NCBI RefSeq assembly: GCF_000699445.3
Contig: NC_067196.1
Location: 31,950,616-32,014,615, forward strand
Reading direction: 5' to 3'
DNA: 64,000 nucleotides
From: Schistosoma haematobium
Taxonomy: Eukaryota; Platyhelminthes; Trematoda; Strigeidida; Schistosomatidae
This document shows, piece by piece, positions 14,151-26,387 of the stretch (positions within the stretch are counted from its first letter, which is position 1; every line of letters starts with the position of its first letter). Made by a program: the position numbers and the translations under genes. Under the pieces are notes generated by a model. It was not told where the DNA came from. It made no database searches and worked only from the letters and a program-made list of their open reading frames with translations.

Positions 14151-15917
14151 CATCAGTGTCGTAATCAGTTAACCAGCTCATTGTTAGACGTCCTAATTAG
14201 ATCCCTGACACTTGGGTCATTACTACTTGTTGTAATGTGATTGATATTACTTCCATAAAAATACGAATTTCTCCCAATGATAGTTCCCGTGCTACGTTAA
14301 CGACAGTACGTTAAACCAATTACTGGTAATTAACATTCAAATAATAAGTCGGACTAGATTGAAAAAACTGTCATAAAAATACCAGTTACTTACCAGTAGT
14401 ATGGTTACGTAAACGACATATTTATGAATGTGGTTACGAAAATTGATTTGTGAATACAGACCGAACAAATTACGTTAAAAACAATGTTATCCATTCAAAG
14501 GGGTTATAATTGTTGTCAATAAAAATGTACTAGACAAATAACCAGATTATAATCTTCTTATTGTTCTTTCCTGTATATCACTTAATGACCATTAAGCATT
14601 AGACTATGGTAATGAAACTAATCATAGTTTTACCTATTTGTATCTTTTATCAAAAATATTGATTAGCCTTCTTGTTTCATATAAATATATCTGCAGTTCC
14701 TATGTATCTCCTGATGAACATCAATTGCCAATTTTTTCGGTTCAGTTGTATGCACAAAGAGATCATAAATATAAATTTAGGATGTTGAGAAAAATTGGAA
14801 CAAATTTGTGGTTGTGAATGTTATGTATTTCTCAATGACTTTAGTAGAAATATTCAGGTTTTAATTACAGTTTTGAGGATATATAGATAATTAATACAGG
14901 AAATGAATTATTTCCATCTCATTAGTCAGATAAATGCGTTCTCAACTTAATTGTACATTTCCTAACTATTTTTTGTAAATCTCCTGTTTAAAAACCTATA
15001 TATGTGTGTCTTTTATCATATGGTATCCATGTTTTGTTACATTTTTTTTTCAGGAAAACCGGTCCTTATTTAAATGGCGCTTAGTATAGTCTTGAGCGTC
15101 TGAAAAGAGGTTATTTTCCTGAAACTATCACTTCATAAGTTCATTTAATCCTAGCATCTTGTAATTAACTGAGATTTTTGTTAGCCTTACTATTAGTTCA
15201 AGTACTTCGTGGTGGTCGGTATTCAATATGATCCTCAAAATTCGTATACAGTTCGTCCTGACAACCGTCACTGGATAACGCTTCGACAGTGTATTAATCA
15301 GAAGGCGAATACGAAGTGTTGATTACGTTTATTATTGCACCAAAATTACAGCATGAAAGAGTAGTGCCGAAAAGCAAGCGAGTGCGCAAGTCGAATGAGC
15401 GAGTCAATGAACAGGATCAAAATGTACTTATATATACATAGTGAAATGATTGAATCAATTAAACGACTAATAGTAAGGCTAGAAGAATGAATATGTGCGT
15501 AGGCAGTAAGCAATGTTCAAACCAACATATTCATACAAGTGCAATAATAATAAAAGTATAATGGTATGTATAAGTTTTTATTGTACGAATGACTGTCGGT
15601 TAAATAAATTAAGAAAAAGACTTAACCAAATTATATGTGAACAAACTCAATTGCACGTGAGCTGCTATAACTTTAGCGAGAAGACAACTATAAGAAGTAA
15701 ATCCAATTTCTTCTGTGTCCAGTTGTATGTTGGAATCGTTGTGGGATTGAATGATAAGAATCTTGGTTAAATGGATTTTTCAATGATGATTACCTTTCCT
15801 TATATGACTAGAATGATTTTTGCCAAGATCATTCCGACGATGCGAACACGCTTTTGTTGGGTTGTGTTATTTGTTATAATTAGTGCCCTATTAATATGTA
15901 ACGTAATGATACCACCA
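14151..15917. other. Non-coding DNA
   Basis: 15230-15480 is GC-richer and might be an old LTR or other repeat. No paired copy is seen in the window. Confidence 0.4.
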
Positions 15918-16300
15918 ATTACAGAACAGTGATTTATCGACCGAACCAATGACGCATAACCCTGTACGAGCAGTCTAGAGTAGTTATCGGTCCTGCTTCT
16001 TGCCTAGCCCTGCCTATTAAGTACAGAAAACCAATTTCAGCGCCCGCGATACGAATCATGTATTTCAAACATACTTCGTTTATATACAAATCAATCAGAC
16101 CACATCGCACCATAAAGTAGGAAATAACATTCGTACAAGATATAGCCAAATGTGACTGTGATTGTGAGGGACTGTAATTATTGGACTGGGTATAACTCAA
16201 GAACGGTAAATGGTATAATAATAGTCTATGGGTAGAAATAAAGCTTTTAATAAGAGGAACATGAATATTCATAGTTTAGCTACTTAATAATTATACAATA
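15918..16300 (-). repeat. Dispersed repeat copy A (about 385 bp, non-coding)
   Basis: The reverse complement shares ordered blocks with copies at 42940-43322 (-) and 53468-53835 (+): CCATTCTTGA..., TTATGGTGCGATGTGGTCTG, ATATAAACgaAGT, then CAGGGTTATGCGTCATTGGT and a terminal TCGGTCGATAA. No credible protein. Likely a SINE-like or composite repeat. Confidence 0.65.
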
Positions 16301-16435
16301 AAATTATATGTGTTGTATTGATCCATAAATAGTTTTTAAAAATTACCATTCATAATTTTCGCAGGGATATAACAATATCATTTTGGATTCTATTTGTACG
16401 TCAATTTCATTAAACAGGAAAATCCCACCTTTTTT

Positions 16436-17395
16436 CCTTTCTTTTGAGGACAGTGCATTGGCTAAGGTAGAAAGGTTGAATCGAGCGTTCAGGCGCTTAT
16501 TCAGAGCAACACAAAATTCACAGAAGCTGTGCTCAGAGTAACGAAAACGTATAATTTAAAGGGGGTCACTCTATTTTACGTTGTGCATTTCCTCTGTTTC
16601 TTAGAAGTGTCTAATGGTTGCAAAAAAGGTATCACCAAATGGTTGAGGATGTTTCTAACACTCAAGATATATTGGGCTTACGAAGACGTGTTGTCTGCGT
16701 TCTTGTCAACGTATTAAAATGACTTATTCACTATCACAGACAGAACCATCAGGTTTCCAGAAAATATCTTTTCTGAATGGAACTATACCGGTAGGCATAC
16801 AATCCTCACAGACGTCATGGAATATGACAGTAGTTTCTGGTTCGAAATGCAGTCACTATGTCAGCAACACGTACGCCATTCAAAATATTTACACTGTTTG
16901 CCTCATAAGCCTGTGCGAAAGACAGTGGGCATTGTCTGTACTCTACATGTATTCGTGGGTTCAAGACGTTCGCGACACACTTCGTGCCTTGTAACCAACG
17001 CCAATGGATGTAATACGGGGTTTGAATAACCTGGTAACTAATCACCAACATTCTTAACATATTACTATATCTAGTGTCCGGTTCCATGCTTTAGCTCTCC
17101 GATCCTGGTCCCGGTGTTCTCTCAATATCCACACAACTCTATGAGTCGCCCTCACTGTCCGGGTATTTTTACCCCAACCGCTGAAAAGCCAGACATACCG
17201 AACAACAATGAAGTAATTCAAAATGTAGACCTGGATGCGTCCATCTCAAACGCGGGCCATGATGATATTAACATAGTAAATATTGAAATTAATGAGTTCG
17301 TTTAAATTCTAGAACCCTATGAAGAGTCCGGTCATGATGACAATGACTTCTGCGTGGGATGTCATTTATTTCAACCACCGACTGAAGAATAATAT
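16436..17395 (+). pseudogene. Broken coding-like stretches, possibly from an LTR-retrotransposon polyprotein
   Basis: One piece (16451-16540) reads ALAKVERLNRAFRRLF, which is like the 'VERxNRxL' block in retroelement integrases. Others at 16719-17030 and 17114-17305 (PNNNEVIQNVDLDASISNAG) continue past a stop to FCVGCHLFQPPTEE near 17390. All are short and frame-shifted against each other. The family is uncertain. The integrase-like call rests on one motif only. Confidence 0.25.
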
Positions 17396-18884
17396 CCTAA
17401 TAATTAGCCTGGATATTCATGTTACATCTTGAATTTGATCTAGTCCGTTATTGTAGTACGGTCGATTGATCCACCTGTACCTTATAACCCAAATAACAAG
17501 AGAACCAAATTTCAGTTCGGGTACTAAAGTATATCAGTAAATTACAAGTAACTAGCCCAAATATATTATTCTAAGAATAATTAGAGCGTCTAAACAACAG
17601 GCCTTTAGTTTTTAGGTTGTCAGTGTGAAACTTCCTAAATTACGAACTTAAAAAGCGTGAAACCGAAACTCTTCAAGGTCAAGGCTATAAACAAAGGAGT
17701 TCAAAATTTGAGTAACACAGATACACACGAAACGCAGTAAATTTAATGATGGTCAATATGATAATTTTTAATCAGTCAAACACTTCAGTTCTCCCAGTAA
17801 CAGTTCACGATGTGGTACGTTTAGTCATTACGTCTGTTCAGTACGACCAGTCAATAGGGAACTACTGTGTGTGCAATGTCATAGTAATGATATTTGATTG
17901 ACAAACCTGTAAGTAGTGTATAAATTCATTTTGATATGCTGATGTGAATTTATTTCCTCATCTGAGCTGAATAAAAAGTGACTATTCACACATGTTGAGT
18001 GAAATTTTATTTTTTGATTTGTTTCAGATACGGTGTAGGTTAACGAAAGAAAGTTCCTTCCATACTTCTGATTACAGTGCATTAGTAGTAAAATCGTGAT
18101 TATTTATAAACTGAAAATAAACTAGAGAAGCTGTGTAATAAGTTAGAAAATATCTACCAGGTTTACTTAAGTTCAGCGTTAGCATCAATAAAAGTAATAG
18201 ATTAGGAATACATGTCAATAGGTATTTACAAAGTGGAGTTAGATGAAGATGTTAAAGGTAATCACTCTTGTTAGTCAACTCTGGTCAAACAATCAGAACA
18301 AACATTTTATGACGAAATGCAATCGCAGAACATCTATACATTTTGTGATAGTAGATGAGATATTGATAAAATAGGGAACAAACGTATCCGTTCAGTGTAT
18401 ATTTCCAAATATATGTCTATGGAAAACATGATTTTCACTGGAATTTCACATACGTACTTGAAAATCTCACTGTGAAATGTGATCGATAGATGAACCCACC
18501 AATAATAAAGTGAAACGCCCACCACCACTTAACTCCCTTTGACCTTGTACGACTCTACCTCTTTATTAACCAATCACAGTTTGATGTTCATTATAAAACA
18601 ATATTTGCTTGTTGACTCATTTTTTTTATACACTCTGGCTACTGTTCGGTATGTTTTTTGTCTGTTTTTTCCCTGTATTAATAGACCGTACTGTTTGTTT
18701 GTACACTAACGATGTTAATTTATGTTTTAGAAACAGACAAAGTTTATCTAGCCAAATAGCTTGCTTGTTCTGACTTTGGCCAAACCAAGACTCTGTATTC
18801 GATGGTCTAGAGAATAGTTCAGAATTAAACCTGCAGGAAATTGCTTCCTACACTCACCATTATCTATTTTAATTCCTATGACGT
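17396..18884. other. Left flank of the tandem array
   Basis: AT-rich with no coding signal. It shares no obvious sequence with the array unit up to 18884. Confidence 0.5.
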
Positions 18885-18886
18885 TG

Positions 18887-18915
18887 TAGGGCCAGTGAAA
18901 TGTCACTGAGCCCTA
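18887..18915. repeat. Hairpin at the start of every array unit
   Basis: The stem TAGGGC-CAGTGA pairs with TCACTG-(A)-GCCCTA around an AATG loop: 12 base pairs with one bulged A. It recurs at the start of all seven units and coincides with the left edge of the whole array. No known RNA family is implied. It is not the histone 3' stem-loop. Confidence 0.7.
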
Positions 18916-19510
18916 GCCAAATCATCCGGCAGTTGGATCACTGAATGTCGAACAGATAATCGCTCCCTGCCAAAATCATGTACAAGCAACGCGCATTAGT
19001 TAATCATACGCCATGGACTGGCCCATGCGGCAGTGGTCTTACTTTCGCTTGTATCTACTTTAACTAATATATTTCTGTAATAACGTCCTTTGTGTTGTAC
19101 AGTCTTCAAAGCATCTATAGTACCTTGTTACGTCAATGGGGGTAGTCCACGTAAGGTGCTGACCACGAGGTGTGACTTCGACGTTAGTTGGTTCGTCACA
19201 CCATTCACGTCTAACTCGAGTAGGCCTCCAATCATTTCGACATAGATCATCTATGTTGGTGATCTACACTAGTCGACATACTGTGGTAAAACATATTGCA
19301 TGTACACGAGCACGCTTAGTCCGTGTCCCAAGTGCACACGTTGTCGTACTTAATATGTCACTTAACGCTAGGTAATAAGCTCTTTGTATCATCCTTTTAC
19401 GAAATGGCCACGTTACCTGGACCCTCTAAACCTTAGTTACATTGGTGGTTACCATTTTAATTAATGTTTATTATACCCCTTGTATTTGCTAATAATTCAC
19501 ACGGTAAATC

Positions 19511-19684
19511 ATGGCTCGATTTCCTTATTACACAACAGTCGTTTTAATTCTATTTTCGGTTTATTTACATGCGATACGGGTTTGGAAAATATCTAAACGT
19601 CCTCGAAAATTCTCCACGAACCCAACCATAGTTTTCGTATATGTTTTTATTCACACATCCAACTGTTACGCTAATCATACCTAA
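19511..19684 (+). CDS. Candidate small secreted or membrane peptide frame in each array unit (57 codons)
   Basis: ATG in a strong context (A at -3, G at +4). The product begins MARFPYYTTVVLILFSVYLH, which looks like a signal peptide with a cleavable Ala after it, then a basic WKISKRPRK patch and a second hydrophobic run. It is intact in all six full units: 19511, 21386, 23262, 25138, 27014 and 28890, each 174 nt with stop. A GT-donor-like site (TTTTC|GTATATG, near 19638) lies inside the frame, so the frame could be a first exon. Expression is inference only. Units are too alike for conservation to say anything, and short frames arise by chance. Confidence 0.3.
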   Translation: MARFPYYTTVVLILFSVYLHAIRVWKISKRPRKFSTNPTIVFVYVFIHTSNCYANHT

Positions 19685-19832
19685 GCGAACGTTCAGTGCA
19701 ACTGTCAGTATACGTAAGAACGATGTTATTTAGACTTGACATTGTAACACATCTGAACTATTGTAGTTGTTCTACTTCGATGTCGTACTTCATTTTATGA
19801 AGTATTGTTTCCTCGTGGCTGTTGTTTAACAG

Positions 19833-19967
19833 ATGATTCCGGTACATCAATCGGCTGTTCAACTACTCGACGATTTACAACCTGTACAGTTCAATTGGTG
19901 GTTTGACGACAATATCATTCGCGCGAATCATCAGTTTATGCAGTCGAGCGAATCTCCTGCAAACTGA
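19833..19967 (+). CDS. Candidate second exon or short ORF in each array unit (44 codons)
   Basis: It opens directly at a pyrimidine-rich acceptor, GCTGTTGTTTAACAG, and starts MIPVHQSAVQLLDDLQPVQF. The product is acidic, soluble-looking and ends at TGA 19965-19967. It recurs at 21708, 23584, 25460, 27336 and 29212. With the upstream signal-peptide-like frame it could form a two- or multi-exon gene on the + strand, in the style of schistosome micro-exon genes, but no exact exon chain can be fixed from sequence alone. A 76-codon frame on the opposite strand overlaps it, so the coding strand is uncertain. Confidence 0.25.
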   Translation: MIPVHQSAVQLLDDLQPVQFNWWFDDNIIRANHQFMQSSESPAN

Positions 19968-20584
19968 GAACGATATTGTCGCCTCTATCCCAACACTGAC
20001 AGCGTTTTTCACGGGTATCATTGACATGAATCCAGAGTGACACTCTTGGTTTCTTATGTTCTTTTCGATATTTTTCTGTTCACTAACCGAACAAACACGC
20101 AGCATTCACCGTTTATCATCTTTTAGAGACTTCATCGTGCCACCTTTTGCTGTCGATTTGTAGCCTTCAACCCTTACTGACTGTAACAGCAGTCATCGAC
20201 TTTTCAAACTGTGACTACAAGTTGGTCAATAGCTTCGCACAACGAAATCACGACCACTCTTCACTGTTATACTTCTGTACTTACGGTTAGTCTGTTAGAT
20301 ATAGATATAACTAGAATTTGACACTAATTAATAGCTGTCAACGACACTGTCCGACTTACAACATTAAACTAATGACAGTACAAATATGGATATCGATTGA
20401 TAATACACTTATCCTACTATCGCTATAGCATCATTACTCTTGCGGCAGACTTAACGTTTGTCATCGGAGGAACTGAATTACTTGTCAAGGCTATATATTT
20501 CAGCGCGACTTGATAGAACAATAAAACGTTTTGTTCTTTTCATTATTTCTATGGTTAATCGCTTTACGTTTAACCAACGTCCTA

Positions 20585-20782
20585 CTAACATATTATGACT
20601 CGCTGTTTCCCGACCAGTTTCTGCCGCCTCCTTTCCATTTCTTTTACAGATAAGCAATACCTGGAGGATTTATAATATTCGTTTGGCACTCTCTGGCGCG
20701 CGACTGCTCCCAACATGTTTGGTACCGATTCAAACGGCCGTTGAATCTGGTGGGGAGTATTGTAGGGCCAGTGAAATGTCAC
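20585..20782 (-). other. Opposite-strand open frame crossing each unit junction (65 codons)
   Basis: The frame spans the unit boundary and lacks an early ATG (it opens at GTG inside the hairpin). It reads FHWPYNTPHQIQRPFESVPN and later KEMERRRQKLVGK. A strong donor-like TCCAG|GTATTG lies inside. It is repeated at 22460, 24336, 26212 and 28088. I do not recognise it. It competes with the + strand frames as the possible coding content of the unit. Confidence 0.18.
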
Positions 20783-22635
20783 TGAGCCCTAGCCAAATCA
20801 TCCGGCAGTTGGATCACTGAATGTCGAACAGATAATCGCTCCCTGCCAAGGTCATGTACAAGCAACGCGCATTAGTTAATCATACGCCATGGACTGGCCC
20901 ATGCGGCAGTGGTCTTACTTTCGCTTGTATCTACTTTAACTAATATATTTCTGTAATAACGTCCTTTGTGTTGTACAGTTTTCAAAGCATCTATAGTACC
21001 TTGTTACGTCAATGGGGGTAGTCCACGTAAGGTGCTGACCACGAGGTGTGACTTCGACGTTAGTTGGTTCGTCACACCATTCACGTCTAACTCGAGTAGG
21101 CCTCCAATCATTTCGACATAGATCATCTATGTTGGTGATCTACACTAGTCGACATACTGTGGTAAAACATATTGCATGTACACGAGCACGCTTAGTCCGT
21201 GTCCCAAGTGCACACGTTGTCGTACTTAATATGTCACTTAACGCTAGGTAATAAGCTCTTTGTATCATCCTTTACGAAATGGCCACGTTACCTGGACCCT
21301 CTAAACCTTAGTTACATTGGTGGTTACCATTTTAATTAATGTTTATTATACCCCTTGTATTTGCTAATAATTCACACGGTAAATCATGGCTCGATTTCCT
21401 TATTACACAACAGTCGTTTTAATTCTATTTTCGGTTTATTTACATGCGATACGGGTTTGGAAAATATCTAAACGTCCTCGAAAATTCTCCACGAACCCAA
21501 CCATAGTTTTCGTATATGTTTTTATTCACACATCCAACTGTTACGCTAATCATACCTAAGCGAACGTTCAGTGCAACTGTCAGTATACGTAAGAACGATG
21601 TTATTTAGACTTGACATTGTAACACATCTGAACTATTGTAGTTGTTCTACTTCGATGTCGTACTTCATTTTATGAAGTATTGTTTCCTCGTGGCTGTTGT
21701 TTAACAGATGATTCCGGTACATCAATCGGCTGTTCAACTACTCGACGATTTACAACCTGTACAGTTCAATTGGTGGTTTGACGACAATATCATTCGCGCG
21801 AATCATCAGTTTATGCAGTCGAGCGAATCTCCTGCAAACTGAGAACGATATTGTCGCCTCTATCCCAACACTGACAGCGTTTTTCACGGGTATCATTGAC
21901 ATGAGTCCAGAGTGACACTCTTGGTTTCTTATGTTCTTTTCGATATTTTTCTGTTCACTAACCGAACAAACACGCAGCATTCACCGTTTATCATCTTTTA
22001 GAGACTTCATCGTGCCACCTTTTGCTGTCGATTTGTAGCCTTCAACCCTTACTGACTGTAACAGCAGTCATCGACTTTTCAAACTGTGACTACAAGTTGG
22101 TCAATAGCTTCGCACAACGAAATCACGACCACTCTTCACTGTTATACTTCTGTACTTACGGTTAGTCTGTTAGATATAGATATAACTAGAATTTGACACT
22201 AATTAATAGCTGTCAACGACACTGTCCGACTTACAACATTAAACTAATGACAGTACAAATATGGATATCGATTGATAATACACTTATCCTACTATCGCTA
22301 TAGCATCATTACTCTTGCGGCAGACTTAACGTTTGTCATCGGAGGAACTGAATTACTTGTCAAGGCTATATATTTCAGCGCGACTTGATAGAACAATAAA
22401 ACGTTTTGTTCTTTTCATTATTTCTATGGTTAATCGCTTTACGTTTAACCAACGTCCTACTAACATATTATGACTCGCTGTTTCCCGACCAGTTTCTGCC
22501 GCCTCCTTTCCATTTCTTTTACAGATAAGCAATACCTGGAGGATTTATAATATTCGTTTGGCACTCTCTGGCGCGCGACTGCTCCCAACATGTTTGGTAC
22601 CGATTCAAACGGCCGTTGAATCTGGTGGGGAGTAT
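20761..22635. repeat. Array unit 2
   Basis: 1,875 bp. It lacks one T in the CCTTTTACG run near 21270, has the AGGTC variant, and has CAGTTTTC (shared with unit 3 only). Confidence 0.95.
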
Positions 22636-24511
22636 TGTAGGGCCAGTGAAATGTCACTGAGCCCTAGCCAAATCATCCGGCAGTTGGATCACTGAATGTC
22701 GAACAGATAATCGCTCCCTGCCAAGGTCATGTACAAGCAACGCGCATTAGTTAATCATACGCCATGGACTGGCCCATGCGGCAGTGGTCTTACTTTCGCT
22801 TGTATCTACTTTAACTAATATATTTCTGTAATAACGTCCTTTGTGTTGTACAGTTTTCAAAGCATCTATAGTACCTTGTTACGTCAATGGGGGTAGTCCA
22901 CGTAAGGTGCTGACCACGAGGTGTGACTTCGACGTTAGTTGGTTCGTCACACCATTCACGTCTAACTCGAGTAGGCCTCCAATCATTTCGACATAGATCA
23001 TCTATGTTGGTGATCTACACTAGTCGACATACTGTGGTAAAACATATTGCATGTACACGAGCACGCTTAGTCCGTGTCCCAAGTGCACACGTTGTCGTAC
23101 TTAATATGTCACTTAACGCTAGGTAATAAGCTCTTTGTATCATCCTTTTACGAAATGGCCACGTTACCTGGACCCTCTAAACCTTAGTTACATTGGTGGT
23201 TACCATTTTAATTAATGTTTATTATACCCCTTGTATTTGCTAATAATTCACACGGTAAATCATGGCTCGATTTCCTTATTACACAACAGTCGTTTTAATT
23301 CTATTTTCGGTTTATTTACATGCGATACGGGTTTGGAAAATATCTAAACGTCCTCGAAAATTCTCCACGAACCCAACCATAGTTTTCGTATATGTTTTTA
23401 TTCACACATCCAACTGTTACGCTAATCATACCTAAGCGAACGTTCAGTGCAACTGTCAGTATACGTAAGAACGATGTTATTTAGACTTGACATTGTAACA
23501 CATCTGAACTATTGTAGTTGTTCTACTTCGATGTCGTACTTCATTTTATGAAGTATTGTTTCCTCGTGGCTGTTGTTTAACAGATGATTCCGGTACATCA
23601 ATCGGCTGTTCAACTACTCGACGATTTACAACCTGTACAGTTCAATTGGTGGTTTGACGACAATATCATTCGCGCGAATCATCAGTTTATGCAGTCGAGC
23701 GAATCTCCTGCAAACTGAGAACGATATTGTCGCCTCTATCCCAACACTGACAGCGTTTTTCACGGGTATCATTGACATGAGTCCAGAGTGACACTCTTGG
23801 TTTCTTATGTTCTTTTCGATATTTTTCTGTTCACTAACCGAACAAACACGCAGCATTCACCGTTTATCATCTTTTAGAGACTTCATCGTGCCACCTTTTG
23901 CTGTCGATTTGTAGCCTTCAACCCTTACTGACTGTAACAGCAGTCATCGACTTTTCAAACTGTGACTACAAGTTGGTCAATAGCTTCGCACAACGAAATC
24001 ACGACCACTCTTCACTGTTATACTTCTGTACTTACGGTTAGTCTGTTAGATATAGATATAACTAGAATTTGACACTAATTAATAGCTGTCAACGACACTG
24101 TCCGACTTACAACATTAAACTAATGACAGTACAAATATGGATATCGATTGATAATACACTTATCCTACTATCGCTATAGCATCATTACTCTTGCGGCAGA
24201 CTTAACGTTTGTCATCGGAGGAACTGAATTACTTGTCAAGGCTATATATTTCAGCGCGACTTGATAGAACAATAAAACGTTTTGTTCTTTTCATTATTTC
24301 TATGGTTAATCGCTTTACGTTTAACCAACGTCCTACTAACATATTATGACTCGCTGTTTCCCGACCAGTTTCTGCCGCCTCCTTTCCATTTCTTTTACAG
24401 ATAAGCAATACCTGGAGGATTTATAATATTCGTTTGGCACTCTCTGGCGCGCGACTGCTCCCAACATGTTTGGTACCGATTCAAACGGCCGTTGAATCTG
24501 GTGGGGAGTAT
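22636..24511. repeat. Array unit 3
   Basis: 1,876 bp. It has AGGTC and CAGTTTTC like unit 2, but the full four-T run. Confidence 0.95.
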
Positions 24512-26387
24512 TGTAGGGCCAGTGAAATGTCACTGAGCCCTAGCCAAATCATCCGGCAGTTGGATCACTGAATGTCGAACAGATAATCGCTCCCTGCCAA
24601 GGTCATGTACAAGCAACGCGCATTAGTTAATCATACGCCATGGACTGGCCCATGCGGCAGTGGTCTTACTTTCGCTTGTATCTACTTTAACTAATATATT
24701 TCTGTAATAACGTCCTTTGTGTTGTACAGTCTTCAAAGCATCTATAGTACCTTGTTACGTCAATGGGGGTAGTCCACGTAAGGTGCTGACCACGAGGTGT
24801 GACTTCGACGTTAGTTGGTTCGTCACACCATTCACGTCTAACTCGAGTAGGCCTCCAATCATTTCGACATAGATCATCTATGTTGGTGATCTACACTAGT
24901 CGACATACTGTGGTAAAACATATTGCATGTACACGAGCACGCTTAGTCCGTGTCCCAAGTGCACACGTTGTCGTACTTAATATGTCACTTAACGCTAGGT
25001 AATAAGCTCTTTGTATCATCCTTTTACGAAATGGCCACGTTACCTGGACCCTCTAAACCTTAGTTACATTGGTGGTTACCATTTTAATTAATGTTTATTA
25101 TACCCCTTGTATTTGCTAATAATTCACACGGTAAATCATGGCTCGATTTCCTTATTACACAACAGTCGTTTTAATTCTATTTTCGGTTTATTTACATGCG
25201 ATACGGGTTTGGAAAATATCTAAACGTCCTCGAAAATTCTCCACGAACCCAACCATAGTTTTCGTATATGTTTTTATTCACACATCCAACTGTTACGCTA
25301 ATCATACCTAAGCGAACGTTCAGTGCAACTGTCAGTATACGTAAGAACGATGTTATTTAGACTTGACATTGTAACACATCTGAACTATTGTAGTTGTTCT
25401 ACTTCGATGTCGTACTTCATTTTATGAAGTATTGTTTCCTCGTGGCTGTTGTTTAACAGATGATTCCGGTACATCAATCGGCTGTTCAACTACTCGACGA
25501 TTTACAACCTGTACAGTTCAATTGGTGGTTTGACGACAATATCATTCGCGCGAATCATCAGTTTATGCAGTCGAGCGAATCTCCTGCAAACTGAAAACGA
25601 TATTGTCGCCTCTATCCCAACACTGACAGCGTTTTTCACGGGTATCATTGACATGAGTCCAGAGTGACACTCTTGGTTTCTTATGTTCTTTTCGATATTT
25701 TTCTGTTCACTAACCGAACAAACACGCAGCATTCACCGTTTATCATCTTTTAGAGACTTCATCGTGCCACCTTTTGCTGTCGATTTGTAGCCTTCAACCC
25801 TTACTGACTGTAACAGCAGTCATCGACTTTTCAAACTGTGACTACAAGTTGGTCAATAGCTTCGCACAACGAAATCACGACCACTCTTCACTGTTATACT
25901 TCTGTACTTACGGTTAGTCTGTTAGATATAAATATAACTAGAATTTGACACTAATTAATAGCTGTCAACGACACTGTCCGACTTACAACATTAAACTAAT
26001 GACAGTACAAATATGGATATCGATTGATAATACACTTATCCTACTATCGCTATAGCATCATTACTCTTGCGGCAGACTTAACGTTTGTCATCGGAGGAAC
26101 TGAATTACTTGTCAAGGCTATATATTTCAGCGCGACTTGATAGAACAATAAAACGTTTTGTTCTTTTCATTATTTCTATGGTTAATCGCTTTACGTTTAA
26201 CCAACGTCCTACTAACATATTATGACTCGCTGTTTCCCGACCAGTTTCTGCCGCCTCCTTTCCATTTCTTTTACAGATAAGCAATACCTGGAGGATTTAT
26301 AATATTCGTTTGGCACTCTCTGGCGCGCGACTGCTCCCAACATGTTTGGTACCGATTCAAACGGCCGTTGAATCTGGTGGGGAGTAT
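24512..26387. repeat. Array unit 4
   Basis: 1,876 bp. AGGTC with CAGTCTTC. Private CTGAAAACG near 25594 (the others have CTGAGAACG). GATATAAATA near 25926, shared only with unit 6. Confidence 0.95.

Larger units (their letters stand above)
18885..20760. repeat. Array unit 1
   Basis: First complete unit, 1,876 bp. It is the only unit reading ATGAATCC near 20027 (the others have ATGAGTCC). It has the AAATC variant near 18975 and CAGTCTTC near 19100. Private variants at an array edge are expected when central units are homogenised. Confidence 0.95.

Noticed and set aside
15230..15480. Possible solo LTR
   Set aside because: No paired copy, terminal TG...CA boundaries or target duplication could be shown.
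15934..16272. 112-codon frame on the - strand
   Set aside because: It lies within a dispersed repeat whose other copies have no matching intact frame.
19172..19375. 67-codon + strand frame repeated in every array unit
   Set aside because: It opens at GTG, has no ATG early, and its Ser/Arg/His-rich composition looks like read-through of non-coding DNA.
18885..20760. Array unit as an rRNA, spliced-leader, snRNA or histone repeat
   Set aside because: None of the conserved core sequences of these genes that I know was found on either strand of the unit, and no histone-length frame exists.
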